Shown one piece after another: positions 29,146 to 38,800 of a DNA stretch of 64,000 bases. Origin of the DNA: Takakia lepidozioides (Eukaryota; Streptophyta; Takakiopsida; Takakiales; Takakiaceae); assembly GCA_030704615.1 (NCBI GenBank), contig CM060731.1:21080001-21144000 (forward strand). Reading direction: 5' to 3'. The stretch's first letter is position 1; each line of letters opens with the position of its first letter. The translations under genes and the position numbers were made by a program. The notes under the pieces were generated by a model. That model saw only the letters and a list, made by a program, of their open reading frames with translations. It ran no database searches and was not told where the DNA came from.

Positions 29146-30196
29146 CCAATGTGGAGAAGGATGAGATAGCTCGGCATATTTCTATGCGCCACATCGCCTT
29201 GCTCACACACCGGTATCCTGAGTTGTTGCCTCTCTCAGCAATTCAAGGGTATCAAAAGGCCTTGCCAGCAGACATTACCTTGCTGGGGGCGGATGATTTG
29301 GACCGGCATGGTGCCATTGACTAGGTGATAGCTGGATGGCCTTGCCAAGGACACTCTCCCGCAGGTCATGGGAACGGCTTGCATGATGCTCGATCGCATT
29401 TGTTTTGGGAGATGTTGAGAGTGTTGTGTGACTTGCAGACGAGGCAAGTGCATCCTCTAGCCTATATCTTGGAGAATGTTCCTCTTATGGGGGACTCTCG
29501 GGCCAGGGTTATGGCCAGTGTGCATCAGGTGCGGTCTTGGATTGGATCGGCGGTGCTATTGGATGCAACAGCGGTGGGATCACGAGCGCATCGACCTCGA
29601 TTGTGGTGGACCAATCTTGCACCACCAGAGCTGCTCAAGAGAGCATACGATTCCATTCAACGGCCACCCAATCTCACAGTTGAGGGCATTTTGGACCAAG
29701 GGAGGCAACCACAGAGGGTGCGACATGATGACCGTCCACCTCTAGCAGTGGTAAATCGAGTGGGGCAGCCACGTGCGGCCTTGCCTACGCTCATGAGCTT
29801 TCCCTCGTCTCATGCTTTTCGAGACAATGGTCCTGGGTTGATTTGGGACAGTGTGCTACAGCAATTGGTGGAGTCCAATGCAGATGAGCGAGAACGGGCA
29901 ATGGGATATGCACTACAGCTATGCCAGCTCTGTCAGAGGCATCACGCCGACATGTGTTGGATCAAGCAATGGATCTAAATTGCTTGACATGGGTCATTGG
30001 CTTGTGCATGGCTGAGCAACGGAGGTTGCAGACAGTGGTGGCTACTTTTGCACTCCCATTTGGTATTGTATCCCCTCCGCCAATCGGGACGGTTGAGGCA
30101 GTGAGTGGGGGCGAACACAGGATCATGGGGTGCAAACACCCATGGCAGATGTGGGATGAGATGCAGAAAGAGAGAGTCCTTGGATCTCTCAAGTAG
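29139..30196 (+). pseudogene. Copy C DNA methyltransferase
   Basis: Begins at NVEKDEIARHISMRHIALL, just after motif I, which is deleted. Motif IV AGWPCQGHSPAG, motif VI ILENVPLMGD and motif VIII GSRAHRPRLWWTN are preserved and nearly identical to copy B. A TAG lies before motif IV (29,322) and a frameshift near 29,920 precedes the motif X-like VLDQAMDLNCLTW. Loss of the SAM-binding motif makes it inactive. Confidence 0.85.
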
Positions 30197-30523
30197 CAAT
30201 ATGAGGAGTGGGGAGAGCCATACACTGAGGATCAGTTGGAGGCCAAGGTGGCCAATGTTTTTGAAGAGGTTGAGAATGTTTCTTCCCCACAGGATGTTCT
30301 CAAGGTGGTGGAGGCTACGCCACAGTCAGATTGGGCGGACAAGGCCCAAGAGGTTGCTATCTAGCACCCAAAGGATTCGTCTCCTACCCCCAAGCCTGAT
30401 GTACCCAAGGTTGCAGTCACTGAGGACAATTGGGAACCAGATGTTGGACCTACAGTCACCGGAGGAGAGAGACGGAGGATCCAGTGATTTCTAAGGGCTT
30501 ATAGAAATTGCTTTGCCTTCGGT
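30197..30523 (+). pseudogene. Copy C linker between methyltransferase and RT
   Basis: An acidic region (EEVENVSSPQDVLKVVEATP) with two in-frame stops leads into the RT. It corresponds to 12,040-12,280 of copy B. No domain is recognised. Confidence 0.6.
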
Positions 30524-31405
30524 TTGAAGGATTTCGGGAGTTTGAAGGGTCAGGAGATTCGTATTGATTTGGCAAGTGACACGCCAATCTTTCGAAGGCC
30601 CTACCGGTATAGTGACATGGAGAGGTCATTGATCCAGTCACGGACTATGGAGTTGTTCGAAGCTGGATTGGTGGAGTTGTCAGGCGGGGAGTATGCCTCG
30701 GCAACGGTGATGCCAGCTAAGAAAGATATCTATGGCAATTGGACAGAAAGAAGGATGTGTGAGAACTATCGTCCTGTGAAACATCAGACTAAGTCCGATA
30801 GATATGCCATGCCAACTCCAAAGGAAATCTTTGATGCCATTGGGCATGCGAAGGTGTTTAGCACATTGGACTTGCGATCCGGTTACCACCAATTGCCAAT
30901 TAAAGAGGTTGACAAGCAAAAGACGACATTCTGGGGGATTGACCAACATGGGAAGGATTGCTTGTACCAATGGTGCTTCCTACCGTTTGGGTTGAAGAAT
31001 GCTCCTATAGAGTTTCAGAGGGTTATGGATAGGATTCTCGCGGGGCTAGACTTTGCCCGATGTTACATTGATGACATCATCGTCTTTAGTGTTACGGTTG
31101 AGGAGCATGAGAAACACCTTCAGGTGGTGTTTGAGCGCTTGAGAGCGCATGGGTTGAAATTGCACCCTGGGAAGTGCAAGTTCTTCCACAACCAGATTGA
31201 GTATCTGGGCCACATGATATACCCTGGAGGATTGGGTGTTCAAAAGACGAAGGTGGAGGCCATTGCACGCATTCCACGCCCCATAGATGTTAGCAGAGTT
31301 CGTGCTTTCATGGGGTTGGCAAACTACTATGGACGGTTTGTCAAGGGATTTAGCAGCATTGCAAAGGCTCTTACTAAGTTGACCAAGGTGGGTCAGGAGT
31401 GGTAG
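30524..31405 (+). pseudogene. Copy C gypsy reverse transcriptase
   Basis: A 293-codon open frame covers the whole RT palm and fingers: IRIDLASDTPIFRRPYRYS, RMCENYRPVKHQT, STLDLRSGYHQLPI, FWGIDQHGKDCLYQWCFLP, FGLKNAPIEFQRVMD, the catalytic YIDDIIVFS (about 31,063-31,092) and KCKFFHNQIEYLGHMI. The YxDD and LDLRSGYHQ motifs place it firmly in Ty3/gypsy. It copies element RNA into DNA. The frame ends at a TAG where the RNase H connection would read on, probably a Trp to stop change. Confidence 0.9.
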
Positions 31406-31860
31406 TGGGAGGAGGAGCAGGATGAAGCCTTTGAGGAACTCAAGGCTCGATTGACTTCTGCACCTATTCTGAGGCAGCCTATTCGGGGGCGGCCTTTCCA
31501 GCTATATACGGATTGGAGTATGCTAGGGATTGAAGCAGTGCTCACACAAATGGATGATGAGGGAAGAGAGTTTGTAGTGGCATATGCTAGCCGCTCAAAC
31601 AATGATGCCGAGGCAAAGTATAGTTCCTATGAAGGGGAGTGTCTAGCTGCGGTATGGGCAGTGGCACATTTCAGATGCTACCTCTATGGCAATCTCTTCA
31701 CCCTTGTCACGGATCACCAACCATTGAAGTGGTTGATGGGACAAGCTTACAGGGAAGCTTGCACGATGGGCACTTATGCTTCAAGAATACGACTTTCAGG
31801 TGGTGCATCGAGCCGGAATTGTCAATCGGGATGCAGATGGATTGAGTCGTAATCCATGCA
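31406..31860 (+). pseudogene. Copy C RNase H domain
   Basis: Frame 31,451-31,852 contains YTDWSMLGIEAVLTQ (first catalytic Asp), YEGECLAAVWAVAHFRCYL (Glu) and LVTDHQPLKWL (second Asp). A frameshift at about 31,742 then leads to HRAGIVNRDADGLSR in another frame. The domain degrades the RNA strand during reverse transcription. All visible acidic residues are kept. Confidence 0.85.
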
Positions 31861-33250
31861 CGAGCGAGCATGATGATACTGGAGCTCGGTGGCATGGTGA
31901 GACGGATGAGGAGATGGTGCCAGGATGACATGCATCTGCCTTTTTGTGCATCATAGCAATGGGAGCTCAAGCTGGTCTATCCCATAGCATTGGTCATGTA
32001 GATGGTGTGCATGACGATCCGGAGATCAGTGAGGAGCTTGGTGGTGCTAAGGATGTACATGAAGATGCAGCAGTGTTGGCCTACCTTCGTATTGGAGAGA
32101 CAGCAGCCATTGTGACTGCTAAGGAGAGAGATTGGATCCTACAACGAGCGCGATTGGTATGCCATGCCTATGAGGAGTTGAGACATTTTGGGGTGCGGCG
32201 CACTCATAGTTTGCTGCAAAGACAATACTGGTGGCGGGGCATGCACACGGATGTGCAAACAGTTAGTGGCAAGGTGCATGGTGTGTGATAGAGTGCGAGC
32301 TTATTTCAATGCACCTACTCCACAATTACATCCTTTACCCATTATGGGTTTGGGCTATCGTTGGAGTCTTGACTTCGCAAGCCCATTGCCACTAACAATT
32401 TGCCATAACAAGTATGTGCTGGTGATGGTGGAACATTTTTCCAAGTGGATTGAACTGGTGACATTGCCTGACAAGGCAAGTGAGGGGGATGCGTATGCAT
32501 TCTTAGATCGAGTGCTTAGCCAATTTGGTGCTCCAGCCGAGGTACTCACGGACCAGAGGAGAGAGTTCTTGGGGGAGTTTCAGGCTTTGTGTGAGCAAGC
32601 CTTGATAGATCACCGCACTACTTCTCGGGATCATCCCGAGGCTGATGGCCTGGCAGAGAGGGCTGTACAAACAGTCAAGCGAGGCTTGTGCAAGTATGAC
32701 TTGCAGAAGAGACACTTAGGAGATTGGGATCTTTAGCTACCTTGATTGGCCATGGGCTACAGGTTTAGCAAACAAACATCACTTGCCTCGTTCTCGCCGT
32801 ATTAACTTCTCTTTGGCCGAGAGCCAGATTTGCCTGCATCTATTCGCAGGGAGACTGCAGTAGTTCTCAACCTTGATGATCCGGATATATGGACACAAAC
32901 ATGTGCCCAGCGGGCATAGTTGTTCAAGAGAGTCATGCCTATGGCTTTTGAGAATCTTGCTATTGCCCAACACTGACACACGTTGAGGTACGCCACTATA
33001 CGTGGAGGGGGATATCGGCCAGGTGTTCGGCGTTTCCACCCTGGGGACTATGTGTATCTGCAGCAGACAGCGCCTACGACTTTGTCACAGCAGGGCGTGT
33101 GATTCTAAGGGTCCGGGAGGTGTTGCCTTCAGGAGTGTTGATTCTGGAGGGTCGAGATGGCATGGTATGGAAGGACCATGTGAGCAATTGTGCGCCATGT
33201 CACCTTCCACATGTGGATGGGAGGATAGATCCCAACTTTGCAGTGGTACC
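31861..33250 (+). pseudogene. Copy C integrase
   Basis: An N-terminal HHCC zinc-binding region (CHAYEELRHFGVRRTH, YWWRGMHTDVQ, CMVCD) spans a frameshift at about 32,270. The catalytic core has YRWSLDFASP, EVLTDQRREF and GLAERAVQTVK, the D, D and E of the DDE triad (32,340-32,660). The C-terminal part (FKRVMPMAFENL, GRVILRVREVL, WKDHVSNCAPCHLP) matches fragment D. The integrase inserts element DNA into the host genome. Stops and shifts occur at about 32,735, 32,940 and 33,090. The alignment to fragment D ends before the PHD finger. Confidence 0.85.
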
Positions 33251-33370
33251 TGTCGACAATGGCATTTTACCCTTCCAGCAGCATCTCCGCTCTGCACGAG
33301 ATCTTCTTCCGGCACCGGCGCGAGTATGTCTACCACCATTTGAGCAGTTGGTTGCTCAAGACCTCGACTA

Positions 33371-34430
33371 TCTTTAGGAGTCCATTTCCGAGTGCGTGCA
33401 CCGTCATTCCTTTTCTGGCATGCTCTCAAGTGCTTTTTCTGAGTTGCATCGAGCCCGACTTCTATCATGCGCAGAACCCGGAGCAGGGGCATGGTTGGCA
33501 GCACGATCCACTATCGCACCTTTTTGCCTCTCATCCCTTATTTTCACTACTGCGCTCCGCCTTCGACTCGGTTTGCCTCATCCTTCGGCATTGGGCCTTC
33601 AGCGCCTGTCTTCAGCCCATCGATGAACTTGCCATCCATCTCCTCCGCTATCCATGTGGTGGTGAACGCACTGCGTCTTAGCGATGCGGTGGCATCTATT
33701 GCTCGGGAGGCAGGATATCATGTACTGCGTGAGCAACCACATCTACGACCCACGCTCACGTCCCACTCTACACGCCGCCGTGTTGACATCGTCCTATCTA
33801 GAGATGGTTTGCGTACCCTAGCGGATGTCGTTCTCGCCGACCCCACTCGAGCGGATCTGCTATCTCGTGCAGTTACCACACCAGACATGACAGCCATTGT
33901 AGCAGCCCAGGCCAAGGAGCGCGACTACAGCGATCGTCACCCCACCGACAAATTTCTTCCGCTGGCGGTCGAGATATTTGGCTCATTGCACCGGCACTTC
34001 CACGATTTCCTGCGGACATGTGCACATCATGCAGCCAAGAGCGGGTCCACTGGCATCCCACATGCCTCCGTCCTTGTTGCCTACTATCGACAGCGTGTTT
34101 CAGTTGCTTTGCAGAGAGCACAAGCCATATCTGTTTTGCATCGGGCTGATGTGGCTAGCTCTGCGTCATCTCATTTTCTGCCTATGCCTGACACTTTGCC
34201 TATCTCCTTGCCTAACCTTCTCCAGGCTGTTGGCTTGGAGGGTTGCTCTGCTTGAGTAGCTTACTATAGCTTCTGTTTTCGTCGTTGGTTGAGTAGCTTA
34301 CTATAGCTTTTTGTTTTCTTCTCTTGTTTCTTGTTCCTCCCCCCCCCCCCCTCCCTTTTTGGGAACTTCTCATCCTATGCATGTTCACCCATTGTACTTG
34401 TTGTAAATAAAGTCTTACAAGGTTTCATCA
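33371..34430 (+). mobile_element. LINE-like element, 3' part with RLE-type endonuclease-like domain and poly(A) signal
   Basis: One frame (33,396-33,626) reads LLSCAEPGAGAWLAARST and FTTALRLRLGLPHP, a block found downstream of RT in many non-LTR elements. After a frameshift, frame 33,467-34,255 continues with a zinc-binding-like HLLRYPCGGE and then RRVDIVLSRDGLRTLADVVLADP, KERDYSDRHPTDKFLPLAVEIF and SVALQRAQA. The D..(15-16)..D-V-V pattern resembles the PD-(D/E)XK endonuclease at the C-terminus of R2-like LINEs. A 3' UTR with two tagcttactatagct repeats, a C homopolymer and aataaa at about 34,405 follows. The RT core is missing. Confidence 0.6.
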
Positions 34431-34505
34431 TATGTACAAATCTCCAGAGATTGTACCTTATATTGAGTGATGCTTGGGAATATGTATTTGTATTTTGACA
34501 TTATA

Positions 34506-35502
34506 TTACTGTTGCCAGTCTGCTGCAAGGCTGCTTGGATGCTCTCCTGATATTGCGTGCTATTCAAAACTTCTCACTGGAGGATTGGTCCCTCTCTCAG
34601 CAACCCTTGCAACTTAGCTCGTCTTTGAAGCCTTCTGTGGTGTCTCAAAGGTCTACTTGCATCCACATGTTTTCCTTTTCAATTTTGTGTTTGATCATTA
34701 GGAGCAATGACCACATACACAGGGTATGGCTATCTGCTGTCAGTGGTATGAATAGTAAGACAGATATAGACTCGTGATCTGCTGGTCGGCCTAACTATTC
34801 TACTGTGAGCATCCTCTCTTGCTCCTGCGCATAAAGAGCTTCCTCACTAAACAATTCTGAGACGTTTTTGTTAAAAGCTAAAAGAAAGATTGATTCCCAG
34901 GCATTGTGCTCCATGCCTAAATCTCTCGAACCCTAGAGCTGATGATGCCGACTTCTTCCCATTCGTCTTTGCTGAAGCCGCTGAAATAGTGGCTCCACGA
35001 CTCCTTCTCTTCCCTCTTTCTATCAATTTTCCCTTGCACCTCCTCCCGGGCCAAAGTCAATGCTACCCTTTTCTTCACTTTGTTCCCCAAATCCACCCCT
35101 CTTTTCAAAAACCTTCTCAATGCCTTGTGGTCATCAACCATGCTAGACATCTGGTTCTTGAGTTCACAAATCACCTTCTCATGCTCTTCCCCTTGCTTCA
35201 TACATCTTTCCACCTTCTCGAGATCCACAATTCGGGTTTGAAACGCACCTCTCATCTCGTTAACCATCTCTCTACATGCAGCAGTGATCCCCGCCACTTC
35301 TGCCCTCAATTCGGCTAGGATCTCATCCTTCATCACAACCATGGCCTTAAGGTCGGTGACCTGATTCACCAAACCCTTCCCATCTTGCTGTAAGCCCATC
35401 GTGATGAGACCTTTACCTGGAGCAAGATCAGAATATGCAACACGCACTTCGGGATCTGTTTGACATACAAATCTGATGCCTTCGCCCCAGGGAGATTCAG
35501 CA
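34506..35502. repeat. Duplicated block, copy 2
   Basis: The mate of 1,539-2,652 in the same orientation. It has extra sequence at about 34,535-34,550 and 34,738-34,778, and lacks about 80 bp near 34,920 and the 80-bp tandem duplicate. Its right end abuts the leader of the RH24-like gene. Confidence 0.8.
34917..35447 (-). pseudogene. Coiled-coil protein fragment, copy 2 (frame intact)
   Basis: A 176-codon open minus-strand frame carries the same protein as copy 1 without its frame break: LQQDGKGLVNQVTDLKAMVV, a long heptad-rich helix, then a Lys/Glu-rich segment ending SHYFSGFSKDEWEEVGI. Neither end is complete: no convincing start (homology stops at 35,502) and the C-terminal part seen in copy 1 (1,765-1,900) lies past a stop or deletion. 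Unknown function. Confidence 0.45.
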
Positions 35503-35862
35503 CAATACGGGTACTATGTAGTATGCAATAGCTTGGACTGCTCCGAGGGGTTCACATGGGACGAAGAGTGAAACCCTTGACGAACGACGAGGGGAGCCAC
35601 AGCGAAACGTGCAGGATCCGACGAGAACCTAGCAACGAAAAACTAGGTGTAGGACAGCCTCCCCAAGGGGGGATTGTTTTTTTGTAAGAGAGGGAGGAAG
35701 CCTTGCAAGTATTTTCTTAGAGAGAGCAGATTTGAAGAGCGAAGATCTCCAGGACAGGAGATTGTGAGTTGGTGGCAGTCTGTGCTTGCAGAGCGGGAGT
35801 AGTCAGTGCGTACATCGACATATAGGGTTTGCAATTGTTTTGAGGGAGGTGGAGGGACGAGG
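35503..35862 (+). promoter_or_regulatory. 5' flank and leader of the RH24-like helicase gene
   Basis: 360 bp between the repeat and the ATG at 35,863. No clear TATA box is seen. The start codon lies in cgaggATGtcaaaa, and an in-frame upstream stretch lacks another ATG. The insertion of the repeat so close suggests a compact promoter or that it lies partly in repeat DNA. Confidence 0.35.
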
Positions 35863-38800
35863 ATGTCAAAACGAAAATTTGGGTTTGAAGGATTTGGCAT
35901 CAACAAGCGATCGAGTTATGAGTTTGAGGCAGACCTGGCGAAGCCGCGGCTCTACCTCCCGTCTCCCCCGCGTAAAACCCGCCCTGATAATGTGGAGGAC
36001 CATGATCTTGACAATATTCGGTATGAAGAAGATGGTTGGGACTCCGATACGGGTGAAAGTGTAAAAAGAAAAGGGGCCAACGGGGATACGGCCTTGGATA
36101 GGGATACAGGACATGGGAAGTCAGGTGACGGAGAAGATGTCGGGATCCTCGGTGAGGAGTATCGAGGAAGGCCTGAGGCGGTCCAGGAGGATCCGGATGG
36201 CGATGATATTGATCCACTGGATGCATTCATGGAAGGCATTCACGAGGAGGTAAGCATCACTGATACACTACCTAGGATTTTGACGTAATATGTTCAGGCT
36301 GTCCACAAGTTACTACGATTCAAATCCCTCGTTCGAGTATCATTCTCTTCCGTCAAAGCCAGGGCTGGTTTGTATTTTCAGCACGCAGCATAAATCAGGG
36401 TTCATGATGTATTATGCCTATAGAAAATCCCCAATTCTCTATTTATTTGTGGCAGTGTCCAAGCAAGCATTTCGAAGGTTGTCTGGCTGTTGATGTATTG
36501 GTTGGGCATCGAACTCATCCACTCACCCTGCTTCTAGATGTTCACTTGTGACAATCTCAATGTAGGGGTTTCACAGTTGGTTTGATTCCTGTTTGTAGTT
36601 GTAGTATTGGATTTGTCGATATAGACCTGACCCTTACCCCATTCAATGTCATTGGATACAATGCCATAATAATCTCACGTTATTGGCAACTTTATCCTGC
36701 AGACACTTAATAAACAGTCTCACCAGCTGGTAATAATGACTTCCTAACTCAAGGATAGGAAGGTACCCTTTCTCCCGTCTGTACAGGATTACTTTGCCAA
36801 GTTGCCAAGTGGCCAGGGTTATCGCTTAAAAGACAAAACTAGTACTATCTGGACACACTTACATCTCCATACTAATGTTGTTGTTATTCTTATTTGCCAG
36901 TAGCTATGAACCATGGGTATGGTGGTGTTGCATATAGTTCATGCTGGGTATGTTTTTTGCAGAGTTGGGTGTTGTCTGGACTACTGATGGTTCTACTCTT
37001 TGGGGGAAAATGCTTGTGTAGGTGAAAAAAGCACCTGTGAAACCTAGGGCTATAGTTGAAGAGTTAGAAGATGAAGAAGATGATCCAATGGAGAGCTTTC
37101 TCAAGGCGCGGGCCAACGCCGGTCTCTCATTGGCCGCAGAAGCGTTGCATGCTGGTTATGACACTGATGAGGAAGTCTATGCAGCCGCCAAGGCAGTTGA
37201 TAATGGGGTGCTTGAGTATGATTCTGATGATAATGCTATTGTGACCCATGACTCTAAGAAGATAGAGCCCCTGCCACCATTGGATCACAGTGACATTGAT
37301 TATGGACGATTCAACAAGGATTTCTATGAGGAGAGTGTGTCAATATCAGGTATGGTAATGTTTCAAAGTCATTGTAGATGCTTTCTTTGTAAGTCAACAG
37401 GCTGTCCTCATCGCTTACCAGGGGCATCTGCAATCTCATTGCGCCCATTTTCTCTATGCTCAGTTTAAAGCTGAATTTCATTTTCGCAGCCAGTACCCCC
37501 TTGGCTGTTCAGTTGAATAATTTTCCTGTTCCTCATTCCCTTAAATTTGTAGTGGTCATTTTGGCAATTACACAGTAATCTAGGTGCTCTTTCCACCACT
37601 TTTGACACCCTCTAAAAGCAGGTCAAATGTTAAGTGAAAATCACCAGGTTTTTTTTTGGTTGCTGGCAAATCAAAGTAAAAGCTGACCCTGTGACTGAAT
37701 GGGTGTAGGCATGAGTGAGGACGAGGTCTCTGCTTACCGACAGTCACTGGCAATTAAACCTTCTGGATTTGATATCCTGAGGCCAGTCAAAAAGTTTGAA
37801 GATCTAGGTTTTGATGCTATGTTGATGGGGGCAATTTCGAAGCAAAATTATGAAAACCCGACACCTATTCAATGCCAGGCTTTACCTGTTGCCCTGTCTG
37901 GTAGGGATATGATAGGCATTGCAAAAACAGGGTCTGGAAAAACTGCAGCGTTTGTACTGCCAATGGTGGTTCATATCATGGACCAAGAAGAGCTTGGGAA
38001 GGGAGAGGGCCCGATAGCTGTGATTTGTGCCCCCACTCGTGAGCTTGCGCAGCAAATCCACTCAGAGACTAAGAAATTTGCTAAAGTCTATGGCATTCGA
38101 GTATCAGGGGTCTTTGGGGGCATGTCGAAGTTTGAGCAGTTCAAAGAGTTGAAGGCTGGCTGTGAAGTTGTGATTGCAACACCTGGGCGGTTAATTGACA
38201 TGATCAAGATGAAGGCCTTAACCATGGTCAGGACAACCTACCTTGTGCTTGATGAGGCTGACCGCATGTTTGACTTGGGGTTTGAACCCCAAATTAGGTC
38301 AATCGTAGGTCAGATACGACCTGACCGTCAGACGTTGCTGTTTTCTGCGACAATGCCTCGCCGGGTGGAGCGTCTGGCAAGAGAAATCTTGTCAGACCCA
38401 ATTAGGATAGCAGTTGGAGAGGTTGGGAAGGCAAATGAAGACATAACTCAGGTACGGCTGCTCTTGACATTGTCCTCATGAGAAATGTGATAGGTAATGA
38501 TATCTGGGTTGCCATTAGCCATGGGCCACTGAGCATTCCATTTCTGGCTATGTGACCTGCCCATATTGGCATCATCCAACTCAGTGCTCATTGGGATTTT
38601 TTTTTCCCATCCGTCAGGTCAGACATGCAAATGATAATTAGTCCATGAGGTGTATCACAGTCATATGCTGTCCAAGAGGTCGCTGGTCTTATCCATATGT
38701 CCCCTTTCATCAATCAGGGCACAATAGGGATGACATAAGGGAACAGGTTTGCAAGGTATAGATTGTGTCTCTCTTTTGGGTTTTGAGGGCACTGCCCTGG

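Larger units (their letters stand above)
29110..33250 (+). mobile_element. Gypsy retrotransposon copy C (methyltransferase, RT, RNase H, integrase)
   Basis: A Ty3/gypsy Pol order on the plus strand: C5 methyltransferase, linker, reverse transcriptase, RNase H, integrase. It shows that the methyltransferase sits upstream of RT in the polyprotein. Gag and protease are deleted. The 3' end stops within the integrase tail at about 33,250, before the PHD finger seen in fragment D. Numerous stops and frameshifts show it is dead. Confidence 0.9.

Noticed and set aside
1539-35502. Direct 1-kb repeats as LTRs of one giant element
   Set aside because: The ends lack TG..CA and any primer-binding site or polypurine tract, the copies encode protein fragments, and 32 kb of unrelated nested elements lie between.
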